Shown: positions 1-13,000 of the stretch, piece by piece | How positions within the stretch are numbered: the stretch's first letter is position 1 | How the letters are laid out: every line of letters starts with the position of its first letter | Assembly: GCA_013339765.2 (NCBI GenBank) | Contig: CM023457.1 | Coordinates: 49,121,784-49,185,783, forward strand | DNA: 64,000 nt | Reading direction: 5' to 3' | DNA from: Haemaphysalis longicornis | Lineage: Eukaryota > Arthropoda > Arachnida > Ixodida > Ixodidae | Position numbers and translations under genes: made by a program | The notes under the pieces: model-generated | Told to the model about the DNA's origin: nothing | The model's database searches: none | The model's input: the letters and a program-made list of their open reading frames with translations, nothing else

Positions 1-1179
1 TAAGCGACGGACCCGTATGTCAACGGGCACGCACGTTTTGAAAGGAGACTGGTATGAATGCGTGATACCGTCTGCCTTTTCTCACGTTTGTTTGTCGTCG
101 CTGCAGTAATTTGTAAGCATATTAAGTCCAAAAAATCGTGGAAACGGCTCGTACCATCTTCAAAATATTCCCAGAAACGCACTACTTGCGCCGCGCGGAG
201 TAACATCCGGCTGCAGTAATGAGGCACTGCGGCAACACTCCGCATGGTTGGTGTCAATAAGTTGCCCTTTGGTCGAGTGCTTAAATCCTCTAGCAAAATT
301 CAGCCCGCACATGACTTCATAACACTAGTACAGCGGTAATGTTCGAGCGCCAGGCAGGGGTGAATCAATTACAAAGTACGTGTAAACCACTCTCACGCCT
401 GTGGTGTCTTTTCTGTCATTTTAGCGGAGTGTGTTGTTACCGTTCTTCCTCCCCGTTCAATATGCTATGTGTAAAGTGCATCTGAAGTACCCCAATGGCT
501 TCCACACCTTCCATGGTTCAAAATCACAACCGTAAGTAGGTGGTTGTCGTACGAGAGGTCACAGATCTTGATGGCAATGCCACTTAATGGCCCTCGATAA
601 TCCGTGCAACACGCGCTGTTCTTCCAACCAGCGGAGTAGTTCTACATTGTAGACGTTGCCGCTTCGTACGCACAGTTCTCTCGCCTCATTCGCCGAGCGT
701 GTAGGCTGGCTCCTTTGCACGACACCACAGTTGTGCAAAAAGCCAGACGCACAATTCTGCAGGAGCAATTTACCCGGACAAAAGTTGCGTGTCGTCACAT
801 CACGTGTCACTGCTGTGTAAGAAATCCTAGTTTCATAACGACACTGCATCTTGGCTTCTCCAACCTTTTCGACGGCCTCACAAGTTACCGATCTAAAACG
901 AGCATAAATACGGATTCCCTGGGCGAAAACATGGTATTTTGCCCCCTAGGATAAAACTAAAAGCCTGGAGTACCTCGTTATGCTGACTCAGCAATATGCT
1001 AGACAAAACTGTCACCCAAATTTGGTCGTGACTGCTACGGCCTGCTTGGTCCTGCATCGCAGCAACTTAGTCAGAACCACGACATAAATAGCATTTTTAA
1101 TTCATCGACCAGTAACTGATTGAATACCTTTCAAAAAACAGCTGTGTCAGGTAATCAAGTGTAACAGCTCGGCTTTCAT
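1..1179. other. Unassigned flank
   Basis: No recognisable gene or repeat. The longest frame is a 96-codon minus-strand ORF at 559-849 with no motif I know. A nearby piece at 500-530 resembles the gaaccatgg core of the tandem repeats that follow, so this flank may be a decayed part of the same locus. Confidence 0.4.
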
Positions 1180-2340
1180 GGCTAAATACTCGCAGAGTCC
1201 ACGAATGTTATTCCAGCCCGGTAACACGAAGTCGTTGCATGGTTACACGCTGGTGCCCACGGAACATGAAGACGCTGCCGCTTTCTCAAGCCAACCTCTG
1301 GCCGTTAGCGCACCCTGCAGAAACACAGCGGTCGTAATCTTGCGTTCGACCTTGTCGTTAGATCGCGAAGTTCTCCAAGAGTCCACGGGCATTGTGTGGG
1401 CGGACGGACGCGAATATGTCGCCGCAGGGTTCTACGCTGGCATTTTAAATTTTGAGCCGTGGCTTCGGCCTCTTATATTCTGCGAAGAAGAACGCAGCAC
1501 TAGAGCTCGCCAGAGGTCACCGGAGCCTGCCCAAGACCACTGTCTTGGCCGTATGTGCGCCCTGCCGGAGCTCATCCATCATTATAATAGGCCTAAACCT
1601 GGTAATCATGGCGACCCAAGAGGGTTATTCGGAGTCGGACAGACACGGCCACGGGGTTCTACACTGGTGTTCAGATTTCGAGCCGTGGCTTCGTATTCTT
1701 TCGGGGAGCAAGGCGGGGATGTGGTGCACACTCAATGTCGTCGGGGTGTGTTCAAGACCTCAGCCTCACCCGTACGTGCGGCCCATCGGAGCAGACCCAT
1801 CCCGACGATGAGCTGAAACCCAGAAGTTATGGCGACATCCTTTGAGAGGGTTCTTCCAGTGGACGTACTCGAAGAAGTCGCCTGAGGATGCCTCACTGAC
1901 TTTCACGTTTCGAACCATGGCTTCGGCCTGTTCCGGGTAGCACGACGGCGCACTGGTTGCTCACTAGAGGTCGCAGCCCTTCGGTCAAGTTCGTGGCCTC
2001 GGCCCTATGAACGCACCATTAATTGAAGCCAATGTTTCCCGATGAAGGGCCGGTACCCGTTCATCATCGCAATATCCTTCTAAAGGCCACAAGTGCAGCT
2101 CAGGCAGACGACCGCGGAGAAGTTGCCATGGTATACCCGGCTAGTGTTCGCGTTTCGAGCCATGGCTTCGGCTTATTCCGGGTAGCACGCTGGAGAATTA
2201 GTGCTCACCCGAAAACGTCAGTGTTTTATCATGTGGATAGCGTATATATGGTCACTAGGAAGGGTTGGTGGAAAACCGTACTTAAACGTCTAGTGGCGCC
2301 CGGAGATGGAGACAGAACCGTGCATTTGTGTCAGAGTTGG
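1180..2340 (-). repeat. 240-bp (80-codon) tandem repeat, block A
   Basis: The core gagccatggcttcgg (with variants) recurs at about 1,454, 1,678, 1,909 and 2,154, a spacing of 224-245 bp. The minus strand reads in pieces as a protein repeat containing (V)STN...PEEAEAMARN and a KDVAM-like segment, but it is cut by stops and frame changes. The family is not recognised. A protein-coding origin is inferred from the near-80-codon period. Confidence 0.6.
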
Positions 2341-3425
2341 TTGATTGGTTGGTTGGTTGGTTATAGTCATACCAAGAATGGCATTTACCCACTCTGAAGG
2401 ATTGGCCAAGTCTGATTGTAGTCTCATTGTTGAAGAAGCTTACGAATTAAAACTAAGGGAAAATAGAAGTGGGATAATAGTGGGTAAAGTGGTGCTAATG
2501 ATTTGGGAACCTAAAAAAACAATACTGGTGTCAGAGTTACACCAAGATAACACACAAAAGAAAAGACGACGACGAAGATGTTCTTTGCTGGATACAACGT
2601 ACCCAAACAGGGGATTGGCCAAATGTTAGTGGTAGAAATAAATATATTTAAAATATCCCATAAAAAGAAAACTCAGAGCGGTTCCTTGTCGGTTTTGTCC
2701 TTTAGGGAAATGGCGCATACCGCCTCAGAGGAATTGGCCACGGCGTGACCGCACCCGCTGCGAGCTGCACGCAAACCAGTCTGTCTGTGTCCTTGTCGTT
2801 GCAGGAGTCGTCCGAAGCCCACAATTCTGAGAGGGAGGTTAGAACATGATTTACAGCGGGGTGTTCTTACCGTCGGCAATGTGCAGGATGCAGAAACTAC
2901 TCGGCAACGAGCTTGCACTAAGCTAAGAAAGTTTCTTGCGCATGGAAATTGCGATCGGTAGAACTGTTCACGCACCTTTCGAGAGTCGCAGGGGAGCTAG
3001 GCGTGATTGCTTTTCCTGCAGATACGCAGATGCAGAGCGTAATAGGTTGAAGCACTTAACTGAGCATGACAGCCGTTTAGCTCAGTATTTGAATGATGAC
3101 TTCTTGTCATCATTCAAAAAATTCAAGCTGAAATATGACGCGAAGGACGGAGTAGCTGACCACAAATTCAACTTCTGGATTCCCCGACGCACGCTATGGT
3201 CATAACTGACGCCTCAGAAGTTAGTTGGAAATAATTTGAACAAAACTAACTCAATATTTTACGGACTCAGATAGAATACCACCGTATTCGCAAACGTCAC
3301 ATGCCGAGCTTAACGAAAACATTTTGGCAGTTTTTAAACTTTAGGGAGGTGGGCAAAGAGCACAATAACGAGCACAAGTCAACGTGGAACATATTCGGTT
3401 TAATGTCGTATACCAATTAATGATT
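2341..3425 (-). other. LINE 3'-end fragment and unassigned segment of the duplicated locus
   Basis: 2,598-2,670 (minus) resembles sequence at 4,755-4,850 and 24,770-24,850, where it is the 3' end of an I-type LINE. 2,936-3,215 corresponds to 5,120-5,345: both hold the minus-strand start catgac..(t)agcg..gtcggg and a CTCTGCxTxTGCGTAT core. No gene is identifiable. Confidence 0.4.
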
Positions 3426-4560
3426 AAGGGCATTTTAAAGGACAGCCGTTCCCAATTACTATGTGTGGCTGGTCGGCTTTCATGACTAAGAACTCCGAGA
3501 GTTCACGAGAGTTGCAGCCCCTGTAACATCGAAAAAGTCGTTGCAAGGCTCTACGCTGGCGTTCAGGGAACTTCCTCTTGAAGAAGCGCAGAGGTGATCC
3601 CTCAGAACGACGCAGTACAGATCCCTCGAAGACGCCAGCAGCTTTGTGAAGTACCATAGACTTGGCCTTCGTTGACACTTGCGGCAAAGCACCGGAAGCC
3701 ATCATACGTTACGCCTCGTCCTTACACTGCGACATTCTCCTGAGAGTCCGAGAGTCCATTTCGGGCAGACGTACAAGAAGCCGTTGCAGGGTTTACCGCG
3801 GTTGTTCACGTTTCGAGCGATGGTTTCGGCTTCTTCCGGGCAGCAGAACGGAGCAGCATTGCGGCTGACTCGACGACGACCATGATGGCTCACGTCCACG
3901 TCCGTTGCCGTACGTGCGTCCAGCCGGAGCGCATCAGTCCCGATCCTGCTTTCGAACGCGGAGGTCATGGAGTCGTCCTTCGAGTGCCAACAAGGGTTCC
4001 TTGAGCCGACTGTACGCGAAAAAGTCGCGCCGAGATTCCAAGCTGGCGTTCACGTTTTGAGCCATGGCTTCGGCCTCTTCTGGGAAGAACAACAAAGCAT
4101 TGGTGCTCACCAGAGGTCGCCGGCGCTTGCTGAAGACAGAGGCCTTGCCCTGATATGCGCAGCGCCAGGACATATCCTTACCGACCATGGACTCGGACCC
4201 GGTCTTCATGGCGACATCCTTCGAGAGCCCACGAGGGTTCTTCGGGCAGACGGACGCGAAGAAGTCGCCTGAAGATTGCACGCTGGCGTTCCGATTCGAG
4301 CCATAGCTTCGACCTCTTCCACGCAGCAAGACGGGGAAAAAGCGGTGCTCACTCGAGGACGCCGGGGCTTGCTGACGTCGATACTGTGTCCTGTGGTGAC
4401 GGTGCAGGGTGTGTGGAAACCCGCGTTTCGGCGTCTAGTGGTGCCCGCGAAAGAAGACACAATACGGTGTCGGAGTTCCACCAAGGTCACAAAGGAACGC
4501 CCAAATCAGAGCACGCCGTGCACACTGCACGCTCACCTTTCTTAGTTCTTCCTCGTCGTT
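3426..4560 (-). repeat. 240-bp (80-codon) tandem repeat, block B
   Basis: Same repeat as 1,180-2,340, with cores at about 3,813, 4,057 and 4,296 (spacing 244 and 239). The best frame is minus strand 3,934-4,329, which contains VSTNALLFFPEEAEAMAQNV and KDVAMKTGSESMVGKD. The next unit reads VSRNAAPFCCPEEAETIARN. Frames are interrupted, so this is a satellite or a decayed repeat-protein gene. Confidence 0.6.
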
Positions 4561-4754
4561 GCAGGACAAGTGTAAAGGACGTGACCTCTCAGCGTGGGAG
4601 GGGTATAAACGCCACTTTCAGTAGGTCGCTTCAGCTGTCAGGAGGGTGCAAGATGCAGAATCCAGTCTGCAACGTGCTTCCACAGAGTTAAGATTTTCTT
4701 TTGCGTTTAGAACTTTCGTGACTCCCAAATGTTTGCAGACCAGCTTTTGCTGCT

Positions 4755-5345
4755 GGTGGTAGTGGTGCCAGAAAAGCAAAGGCACGTACCCACTCGGGGA
4801 ATCGGGCAACAAATTAGAATATTTTATACTAAAAATGGTAAGGAATAGAGGTAGACGATACCAAAGTCAAAAAGCATTGAAGGAATCTGACGATATACAA
4901 AGTGAGAAATAATTTTCCATAATGGAACATAGATATTTTAATAAAAAAAATGCTTATCCAACAATACGCATTAGGCTTGCCTGAAATAGACCATACGGGG
5001 ACCAGGACATTCCATTACAAAAACAAATTCTTCTTGGCCGATCCCCCTAAATGGGTATGCGCCTTGCTTATGGGCCACCATTTCACAACCACCTTTCAAA
5101 ACTTGCACAGGGGATAGGCATGACCCTTTTTCATGAAGATACGCAAAGGCAGAGCGTAATACAGGTTCAAGTAGCTCAATCATCGCAAGCGTCTGTCTCA
5201 CTCTTCGTCTCTGCTGCGCCGCTGAAAAACGTTGCGAAGGAGGACAAACTAGAGCCACTAAATAAGCTGTGCTAGTGGCTCTAAGACATACCCTGACCTC
5301 ATATTTAACTTTTCCATTGCCCGACACGCGCCACAGTCATGGCCG
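4755..5345 (-). other. LINE 3' end plus second copy of the unassigned segment
   Basis: 4,755-4,850 matches the LINE 3'-end family. 4,971-5,327 (minus) is open for 118 codons and shares its start region with 2,936-3,215. The product is unknown. Confidence 0.35.
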
Positions 5346-6340
5346 GCACACTGGAAGCAGCGATTCTGTCGGTGACAGGCGAAAGTTAGTTGAACAGTCC
5401 CTCCAGCGTCGTCGGCGTTTCGTCCGCACGCCACCTGCGCATGCGCGACTCTCCTCCGTTCGTCTCTCCCACAGCTGTGCGCAACACTCTCACTCCGACG
5501 CTAGCATAACGACAGCTGGCGCACTTGGTTGGCGCGCGCTTCGCTGCGTTAACAGCTGCTCCCGTGCGCATGTGCGCGCATGCGCGACTCTCTCCCTCGG
5601 TCTCCTCTCCTTCGGGCACTGTGAATATATAGCGGGTATCGCTCCGCGGCGGTTCGCGTATGCATGTGCATGAAAATGTAAAATTGCCTCCATCGTCCCG
5701 TGTATGAGAACATCCGTATGTGATGGAAGGCATCCTACGCGTTCACAATACGTTTCACGCGATGTAGAGAATCAACCCAATGGAAACGCCAATTGAACCC
5801 CCAGATGCATCGCATCACACCAGGGTTCCCTCTCGGGGAGATGGGGGCAATTTTTCACTGACTCTGATGTAATATCACCCAGGTTTCAGGTCAGTGGAAA
5901 TGGCCCGGTATTTTTTTTTTTTTCGCAATAAATTTCATTCATCCGGTGTGCTCTAAAAATGCACACAAGAGACATAAAGAAGCCGGAACAAGCTGGCTTG
6001 AAAATAGATGCATCTGTTTTGGAGGGCTCCTCAAAACTCCGACGACGACAATTTTTTCTCATCCATCAAGTTGTACCGGTTGTTAAGACCAGCCCTTTCG
6101 TGTGGAATCATTTAAGAGGACCGGCAACCGATTTTCGTCGAGTACATTTTCTTTATCCCAAATGAAAGGGCATCACCAAGCTTCAAACCCAAAACGGTTT
6201 TGATGATGGCGCCCTAGAACTTTTGAAATAGGATTTTTTAAATCTACCAGCCATATACGTGTCCCGCCGAAAGGAATGCTGGCAAAGATGACAGCAAACC
6301 CTGCGGCAGTAGACTTTTAACTGCACGCGAGGTTAAGAGA
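5346..6340. other. GC-rich, CpG-rich stretch without a recognised gene
   Basis: 5,390-5,690 is CpG-rich with catgcgcgactctc repeated at about 5,439 and 5,579 and a gtgaatatatagcg element near 5,620. It could be a transposon end or a promoter region. Nothing is recognised from 5,700 to 6,340. Confidence 0.3.
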
Positions 6341-6375
6341 GGAGTCTAAAAACTTGTCCCTGGCAAAAGAAACAA

Positions 6376-6531
6376 TGGGCCTCTTCGATTTTCCACTTCT
6401 GGCTCCCCGCAGGCTGCCCGCGGGTAGTCCGAGGATTCCCCGAAGCCATAGGGATACACGGGAAAATCGAATGTTGGACTGCTTCTCGGGGAGTCCGCGG
6501 TGAGCCCGAGACTGTAAATCGAAGAGGCCCA
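6376..6531. mobile_element. Short inverted-repeat element
   Basis: Perfect 16-bp inverted repeat TGGGCCTCTTCGATTT at 6,376-6,391 and 6,516-6,531, with a GC-rich interior. It looks like a MITE; no clear target duplication. Confidence 0.5.
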
Positions 6532-6610
6532 ATAATGTGCAGCCTTTCCTGTTCCTTTATGAGGTTTTTGAATCACGCGTTGAAACCGACGGAGTTGTTT
6601 GGACACGCGT

Positions 6611-6679
6611 GGCCTCCGCGATCGGCTGCCGGCGGCGCGCCGTTGCTCGGCGCGCCGCCGGCAGCCGATCGCGGAGGCC
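6611..6679. repeat. Perfect GC-rich hairpin, 31-bp arms
   Basis: Arms 6,611-6,641 and 6,649-6,679 are exact inverted copies around a 7-nt loop (gttgctc). It lies about 300 bp beyond the 3' end of FPGS-2. Confidence 0.9.
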
Positions 6680-6853
6680 CACGGGACACGTAATGTAGTG
6701 TCACGTTTCGACACTAGATGGCGCCACCCGCCAGACTTCAAGAATTTTAGAAATTATTTCCACATGTTTAATTTGAAATTCTTTGCAGTTACCCCAGTAA
6801 TTAAAACAGCAGCTTCCATACGAGCTAGAGGAGATGTACTCAACAGAAATCGC

Positions 6854-6859
6854 TTTATT
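6854..6859 (-). terminator. Candidate polyadenylation signal of FPGS-2
   Basis: AATAAA on the minus strand, about 135 nt past the stop codon. Motif and distance are reasonable; otherwise unsupported. Confidence 0.4.
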
Positions 6860-6994
6860 TCCCTTGAATGTCTTACATCATCTGTACAGCCGATAAACAT
6901 AGCAAAATTTAAAAAAAATGAGCATCACCATCACATCGCAATGTGAGTGTAAAACTTGTTGCACCTCGGCATTTTCAGCATCTGTCACTTCGCA

Positions 6995-7072
6995 CTAGGC
7001 ACGCAAAGCTAGGTCACGATTCACTAGTGACATGATCCCGCCGACGAGGTGAAGGCTTCCGGTTGCCAAAAC
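6995..7072 (-). CDS. FPGS: FPGS-2 exon 12, terminal
   Basis: 78 nt, entering in phase 0 after tttcag. It encodes VLATGSLHLVGGIMSLVNRD and ALRA, then TAG. It keeps the family TGSLHLVGG motif. Confidence 0.95.
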   Translation of the reverse strand, partial: VLATGSLHLVGGIMSLVNRDLALRA

Positions 7073-10000
7073 CTGAAAAACGAAAGTTTTTTGTTTGATT
7101 CTACAAAGCAGGTGTTTTATCCTGAGGTATGCACTTTTTTTCTGCTGCAGGGATACAACATAGCGTTCTGGCGTAAATATAGCGGTAGTAATGACCAGCT
7201 CAAGCACTCTCTACCATAAACCACACGTTGTTCTAGTGGACTCCATAACTCAACACTTATAAAAGACAAGGAAACCACAGGTTAAAGGTTTTCAGTTCGA
7301 TTGCAATCTGGAAAACTACAAAACCAGCTGTGTTTGACTGCGAAACCCGCTGTGCATTCGTCACCCATATTTTTACATATCACAGGGTGATGCACCGGAA
7401 CTTGTAAGTCGCTAGAGTTTGTCTTCAGCAACAGGTCGAAAACCGCTTCAATATTTTAGAAACTTGTCAACGACAAATTCACAAATGAAAAATATCCTCC
7501 ACTACTTTTCTGGCATGCAAGGTTGTTAATTTGGCCGGTTTAATAATTTAACAATGCCTTCATTTTCTAGTGCTGATAAAACCACCGAATTGCGGTTCTC
7601 CGTATGGAGGACTCTAGACTCTGCACAAAGCATAACCGGTATAGCTGCCATTGAAATGCCGGGGCTGCACAAGATAACATCGACGATTCTTTTCTTTGAA
7701 GAACGGTTGACACTCGGTCTCTCTAAAGACGGTCAACTATGCTACTTCGGCATCCTTCCGCCTTATGTAATGCCTCCGCGTCTTTAAGGCTTAATAAATG
7801 AATTAAATGAAACGAAATCCGTAAATTTGGTAGTTTCAATTATTTCGAACTGTCCACATGGTTCTTCAACGATTGTTCCGTTGCTGCCCCTGCATCAAAT
7901 TTTAAAGGTTAGCCGAACCAGCTATGGTGAAAGTACGCTCAGGGGTATAAATGAGCGGCTTGGATTACAGAACAAACTCGGCACGAAGACTTCCCAGCTC
8001 AAAAAAAAAAAAAATATGGAAGTTAAGTTTGGCCGGGCATGTTCTGCGGGGCAGTGACAACCGCTGGACCACTCGGGAAACCGAGAGACGGAAATAGGAT
8101 GAGAATTAGCTCGAAGGAAGGATGCGGACGAGGCGTGAACGAACGCCTTAAAGAGTACCGACTTGCAGGCCACCAGAAGCACACTGCAGACTTGTCACTC
8201 CACTGCAAAACATGAGCGTTTAGTTCCACGACAGATGTGATGGCGCAAGAAGTCAAAGTTTACTCCGGAGATCAAAAAAAAAAAAAAAACTGTGGTTGAT
8301 TCCTCTGTCATAGGAATCGGTAGAGCGCGAAAGTGAAATGTGCAGCGAAATATGCAGTTGAGCATGGCTTGCGGGTCGGCGGCTGTCTTGTGGGTGTGCT
8401 TGGCAAGCGACGTCCTGCTGGCGGGTCGCTTCGGCAAAGGCGTACTGGCGTCATTTCCGTGACGGATATGACGTCAGTGAAATGTTCGTGTATCCCGGCA
8501 TAATACACTTTGGTGTTAAAATATAAAACCCGAAAAACGAACAACCCTAAGTATAACGTTCTCTTTAGTACTAAAGGTTGCTTCCCCGCAACAAGACCCT
8601 GTGTGCAGGGTTGCACCTCTATACAGGCCGCTTCCTTCCTTGTACTGGCGTCACTTCCGTGACGGATATGACGTAAGGCATAATCCGAAGCGGACAGTGT
8701 GGCAATAGGAGTGCATAGCGGATTTCCGGCACGCTAAGGCGACCGCAACTGCGCGTCGAGAAAAACTGGCTGTTCGCATACTGTACGGGTCCTCGTACGG
8801 AGAACCGTTTGTATGCTATAACTCTCTAATACGTCGTCCGTTTTGCTACATTTGGCGTCTTCATTCTGAAGCGCTACCACCACGAGAGCGAGGTAAGTTT
8901 AGCGCCGACGTCATACCCCATTCGATTATTCTAGCGCGCTGAAATATTCGCGTGCGTTCAACCACATTTGAAATTTATGAAGTCACTAACAGTATACACT
9001 GCAGATTATCCATTGTGCTTTTTTGTGTCCTAATAATAATTAACTTGACGCTGACTTCTTAAGCTTAAAGGAGCCATGAAGACAAAATACAAGTTTGGTT
9101 CATTTGAAAGGCTGCTTTGTCCTGATAAAAATGATACCGATGTCATCGCAAACTTCAAAAAAAAAATACAGGAGATATTAAAGAAAACGTGTGGAGCTGT
9201 GGCGACTCGCTAGCCAGTTTCCAGCAACTTCTCTATGACGTCACAGAATCTTGTTTGGGCGATTGACGGCGGCCGAAGTAATCAATCGCCAGGACACTCG
9301 ACTGGACGATTGTAGTGGGGCCGCTAGTTCCGTTTGATCGAATCACTTGAATGCTAACGTGCACCTAACCCACTGAAAATTATGTTTTTAGTGCCGGCCC
9401 ATATGACGTCACTCACGCCGATAACACGTCGCTGTGGCGCGAAATTTGAAAGTTCTTAAGTTTTTCTTGCGTTTTTATCGGTTAAAAAACGTCTTTCATT
9501 GCCGGAATGGAGCTGAGTGAGCTACTGAAGCCTAACTCTTTAAAGTTAAGCAAAGTTGTATTTTCTATTCACGAACCCTTTAAAATAGAACATCACAACG
9601 CCGTCTTCGACAGCGGGCCACCCACCTGGATATGAGCGGGTGGCGTGGACTGGCTGGCCGCCCTCTGCTGATCCCGTATCCAACTCACGGCCTGAGAGAG
9701 GCACGTGAAGTTCAGGCACGAGTCCTCGGGGACTCCCGCGGCGTGGACGCTGTCGGGCGATGCAAAGCCGTCACCAGAACCGACTACGTCCTCTTCGTGC
9801 AGACTCGACAGCAGGTGGCACCAGACGTTCATGTTTGCTTCACACGCGGCCATCTCAGTGCTCTCGTCCACAGTGAAGTCACTCTGGTCTGCAAAGAATT
9901 CCCCGAAAGCCTTAAAACCCCGCTTATTCTGTGGTACGTAAAATTAGCAGTGGCTTAGCTCGGCTATGCCAGAATATACGTAGCGTGAGCTAAGGTATAG

Positions 10001-13000
10001 CTGGTTATTCTTAGGTTTCCTGGTTGTCTAGGATTAGCTGATTATCATGATTACTGCTGTTAAAAGGATTTCAATCCAATCCAATCCAATCCAGTCCAGT
10101 CCGGTCCAATCCAGTCACTGCTCCTCGCGCATGCGCAGCACGGCTCTCCAGGAGCCACGCGAAATAGCTATCAAGCGGCTCCGGCGCAGCGTCAGACTTG
10201 GCTACTGCGCAACGGAGGCGCACAGCTGGCACGCGCCGGCGCCAGTGCGTCTGCCGCGGCTATGACGTCACTCCTCTGGAATGCGCAGATCGGCGAATGT
10301 GCAGACCCAATTCTCTACACACCCGTACTCCAATTGGATTGGATTTCAATACAATCCAGTTTAATCCAATTAAATCCAATCCAATCCAATCCAATGCTCT
10401 TCGCGCTTGCGCAGCACGGCCCTTCAAGGTCCACGCGAAACTGCTCAACCTCGGCCAGTGTAGCTTACGCTACAAAACAATAAACAGTGGTGGACGGTGT
10501 GTCGCTCTTGTATACAGTACACAAGGATGTCTGAATAACTTAAGTTTTTGGTTGAAACGCTGAGCATGTGGCAAATGACGCTGACAGTATGTAGAACTGG
10601 TGTTACTACGAGCCCTTGACTCCCGCTAGCATCTCTGCGCACATCAGCAGGATTATCATGGCATGTGATGTACAGTCTGTGTCAAAATTTTGTGGGCCAA
10701 GCCGGAAACGCGCAGGCTGCAAAAAATTCAATGTACAAGCTTACGTCGAGCAGCGAGGGCTAAAAAACCTTTTATGCAGGAAAGCCAGAGAAAACACCCT
10801 TCTTTCTTATTGCCTTGAAATATTTTTGTCAACATTTAAGGTAAAGCCCTTCTTTTAATTCTTTGTGGCCGAGAACGGCTTAGGATTGGACCACAAAATT
10901 TTGACAAAGGGTGCTACTTACGCGTGCACATCTTTGCTTGGGGCTTGCCCCACGCAAACTTTTGTCCCTAGGTGTAATACGCACGTATCGCACGTCTGTC
11001 CCGGCATCCCCATCATAATCCTCATAGTGACCGAGTCCCTGAGGACCCCGACAAAGGTTAACTTGTCAGTATAGGATGATTCTCTCGGGCCCTCACTTGA
11101 CTCCACCTGGATTCTGCTGATTAATAGACACCATTAATTCCAAACAATGAGAAATCAGTTTCGGTCAATATGGAAGGTCTCTTCCGTAAGTGGCCTTCAA
11201 AATTTTTCCTGGCGCTGAAAAAAAAAAAAAGATATCACCGATGTTGTCGTTTTCAACTTGTAGGTTTTACTATAGCTGTTGACGACAACTCGGACGCCTT
11301 CTTCGACATTTTTTTTTCGGTGGTGCAGCGGACTGACCAAGGCGCTAAATCTACAAAGCCATTTTTGTAGGCCATCGCCTTCGTCCTAAACATTTAGAGG
11401 TAATTCCTCTTTCAAAGGATTGGTAGGAGCACAGGATTTGACAAGTACACCGGTGTGCATAAACATGCAAACTTATTGGCCGCAGATAGTTTTTCACTGC
11501 TAGGGTGGCGCAGTTTCCGACACTGACTGCAAGCTAGGTCGGCCTGTTCCCTAACAGCACCTGCTCACGCATATACGCCCTGCTGTATACACTGATCCCC
11601 AGTGAGGTTGAGGAGCAGGGACAGATGCCTCTTTTGAAGAGAGCGATCATGATACCGACACTCAATTCTTTCCATGACCACACTGCACCTAATGAGCAGA
11701 GGATCATGGACCCGCTCCTCACGGCATCATCACCGTCGTCTCATCAACATTATCATCATCAGGCTATTTATTTCTACTTCAGGGCGAAGGCCTTATTCGC
11801 TAGCCAGTTTCCAGCAACTTTTTCTATGACGTCACAGAATCTTGTTTGCGCGATTGACGGTGGCTGAAGTAATCAATCGCCAGGACACTCGACTGGACGA
11901 TTGCAGTGGGGCCGCTAGTTCCGTTTGATCGAATCACGTGAATGCTAACGTGCACCTAACCCACTGAAAATTATGTTTTTAGTGCTGGCCCATGTGACGT
12001 CGCTCGCACCGATAACACGTCACTGTGACGCGAAATGGGGGTGCTCAGCCGAACACGACACCAGAGGGGTAAATCTCGTTCTACATCACATTGCGCAACA
12101 AAATGTCATATGATGCCGCCTACTCACCCTGCTGCCATGTCTATGTCCCCGGTTGTGTGGCACTAGCACGCAAAATATACGCGCAGGTTGCAGCGTCGGT
12201 GGCACAAATTCGTTGTAGTCAAATTTCCAGTTTACTCAATACAAATTTCAGTCAATTTCGGCCCGGAACCGATTTCGATTAATAAATGCAGTGACCGCTG
12301 CATTTCAGAGCACCTTTATGTGGCAGTCTCTAAAATCCCGCTTTGCTCGAATCATTCCGCTGGGGTCATAGAGTTTCTCACTAGCTTACCCAGAGTGGAA
12401 TCTGGCGCTAGTGTCTACGTGATTCTGCGAAAGCGCTCGGTGTCTCCATGGGTGCCGCCATACCCGGTATTCGGCCGGAAATTCGGCGTGGCATGGCCGG
12501 CAACAACTTTGTGGCTATGCAAACTGAGATTTGGTAAAAAAAATTGCTAACAAAAGTGCCGCTGTTTACAAATTTTACTTTGTATAAAATAATGTGTTAG
12601 AGTGCTTAGGTTGAGAAATTAACTTGCCGGTTAGAAAAAAAAAAAAGCAGGAGTCCTGCATTTGGCTCACGCCGCCAGATACAGCGGGCCGTCCCGGATA
12701 TATTTTTAAATTATTACGTACTAAACTAGATAGCATTTTTTTGCTTGTTTTGTAATGCTTAGCTGAAAATAAATTATTTAGATTGTCTTAAACTGTGTTT
12801 TTGCTTCTCCTCAACACAGTATTATTATCGTCTGCTACGGGCTCAATACGCGAAAGCAGATGCAACAGCTATAAGTTCATACCACAAGCTACGCATGCAG
12901 CGCTGTGGAGGCTACATTGTTGTCGACAGTCCGCCCACTGAGCACGCCTAACTCACCGTGAAGGGGGCCTTGAAAGGACATTTCCTTCTCCCCTCCTGGC

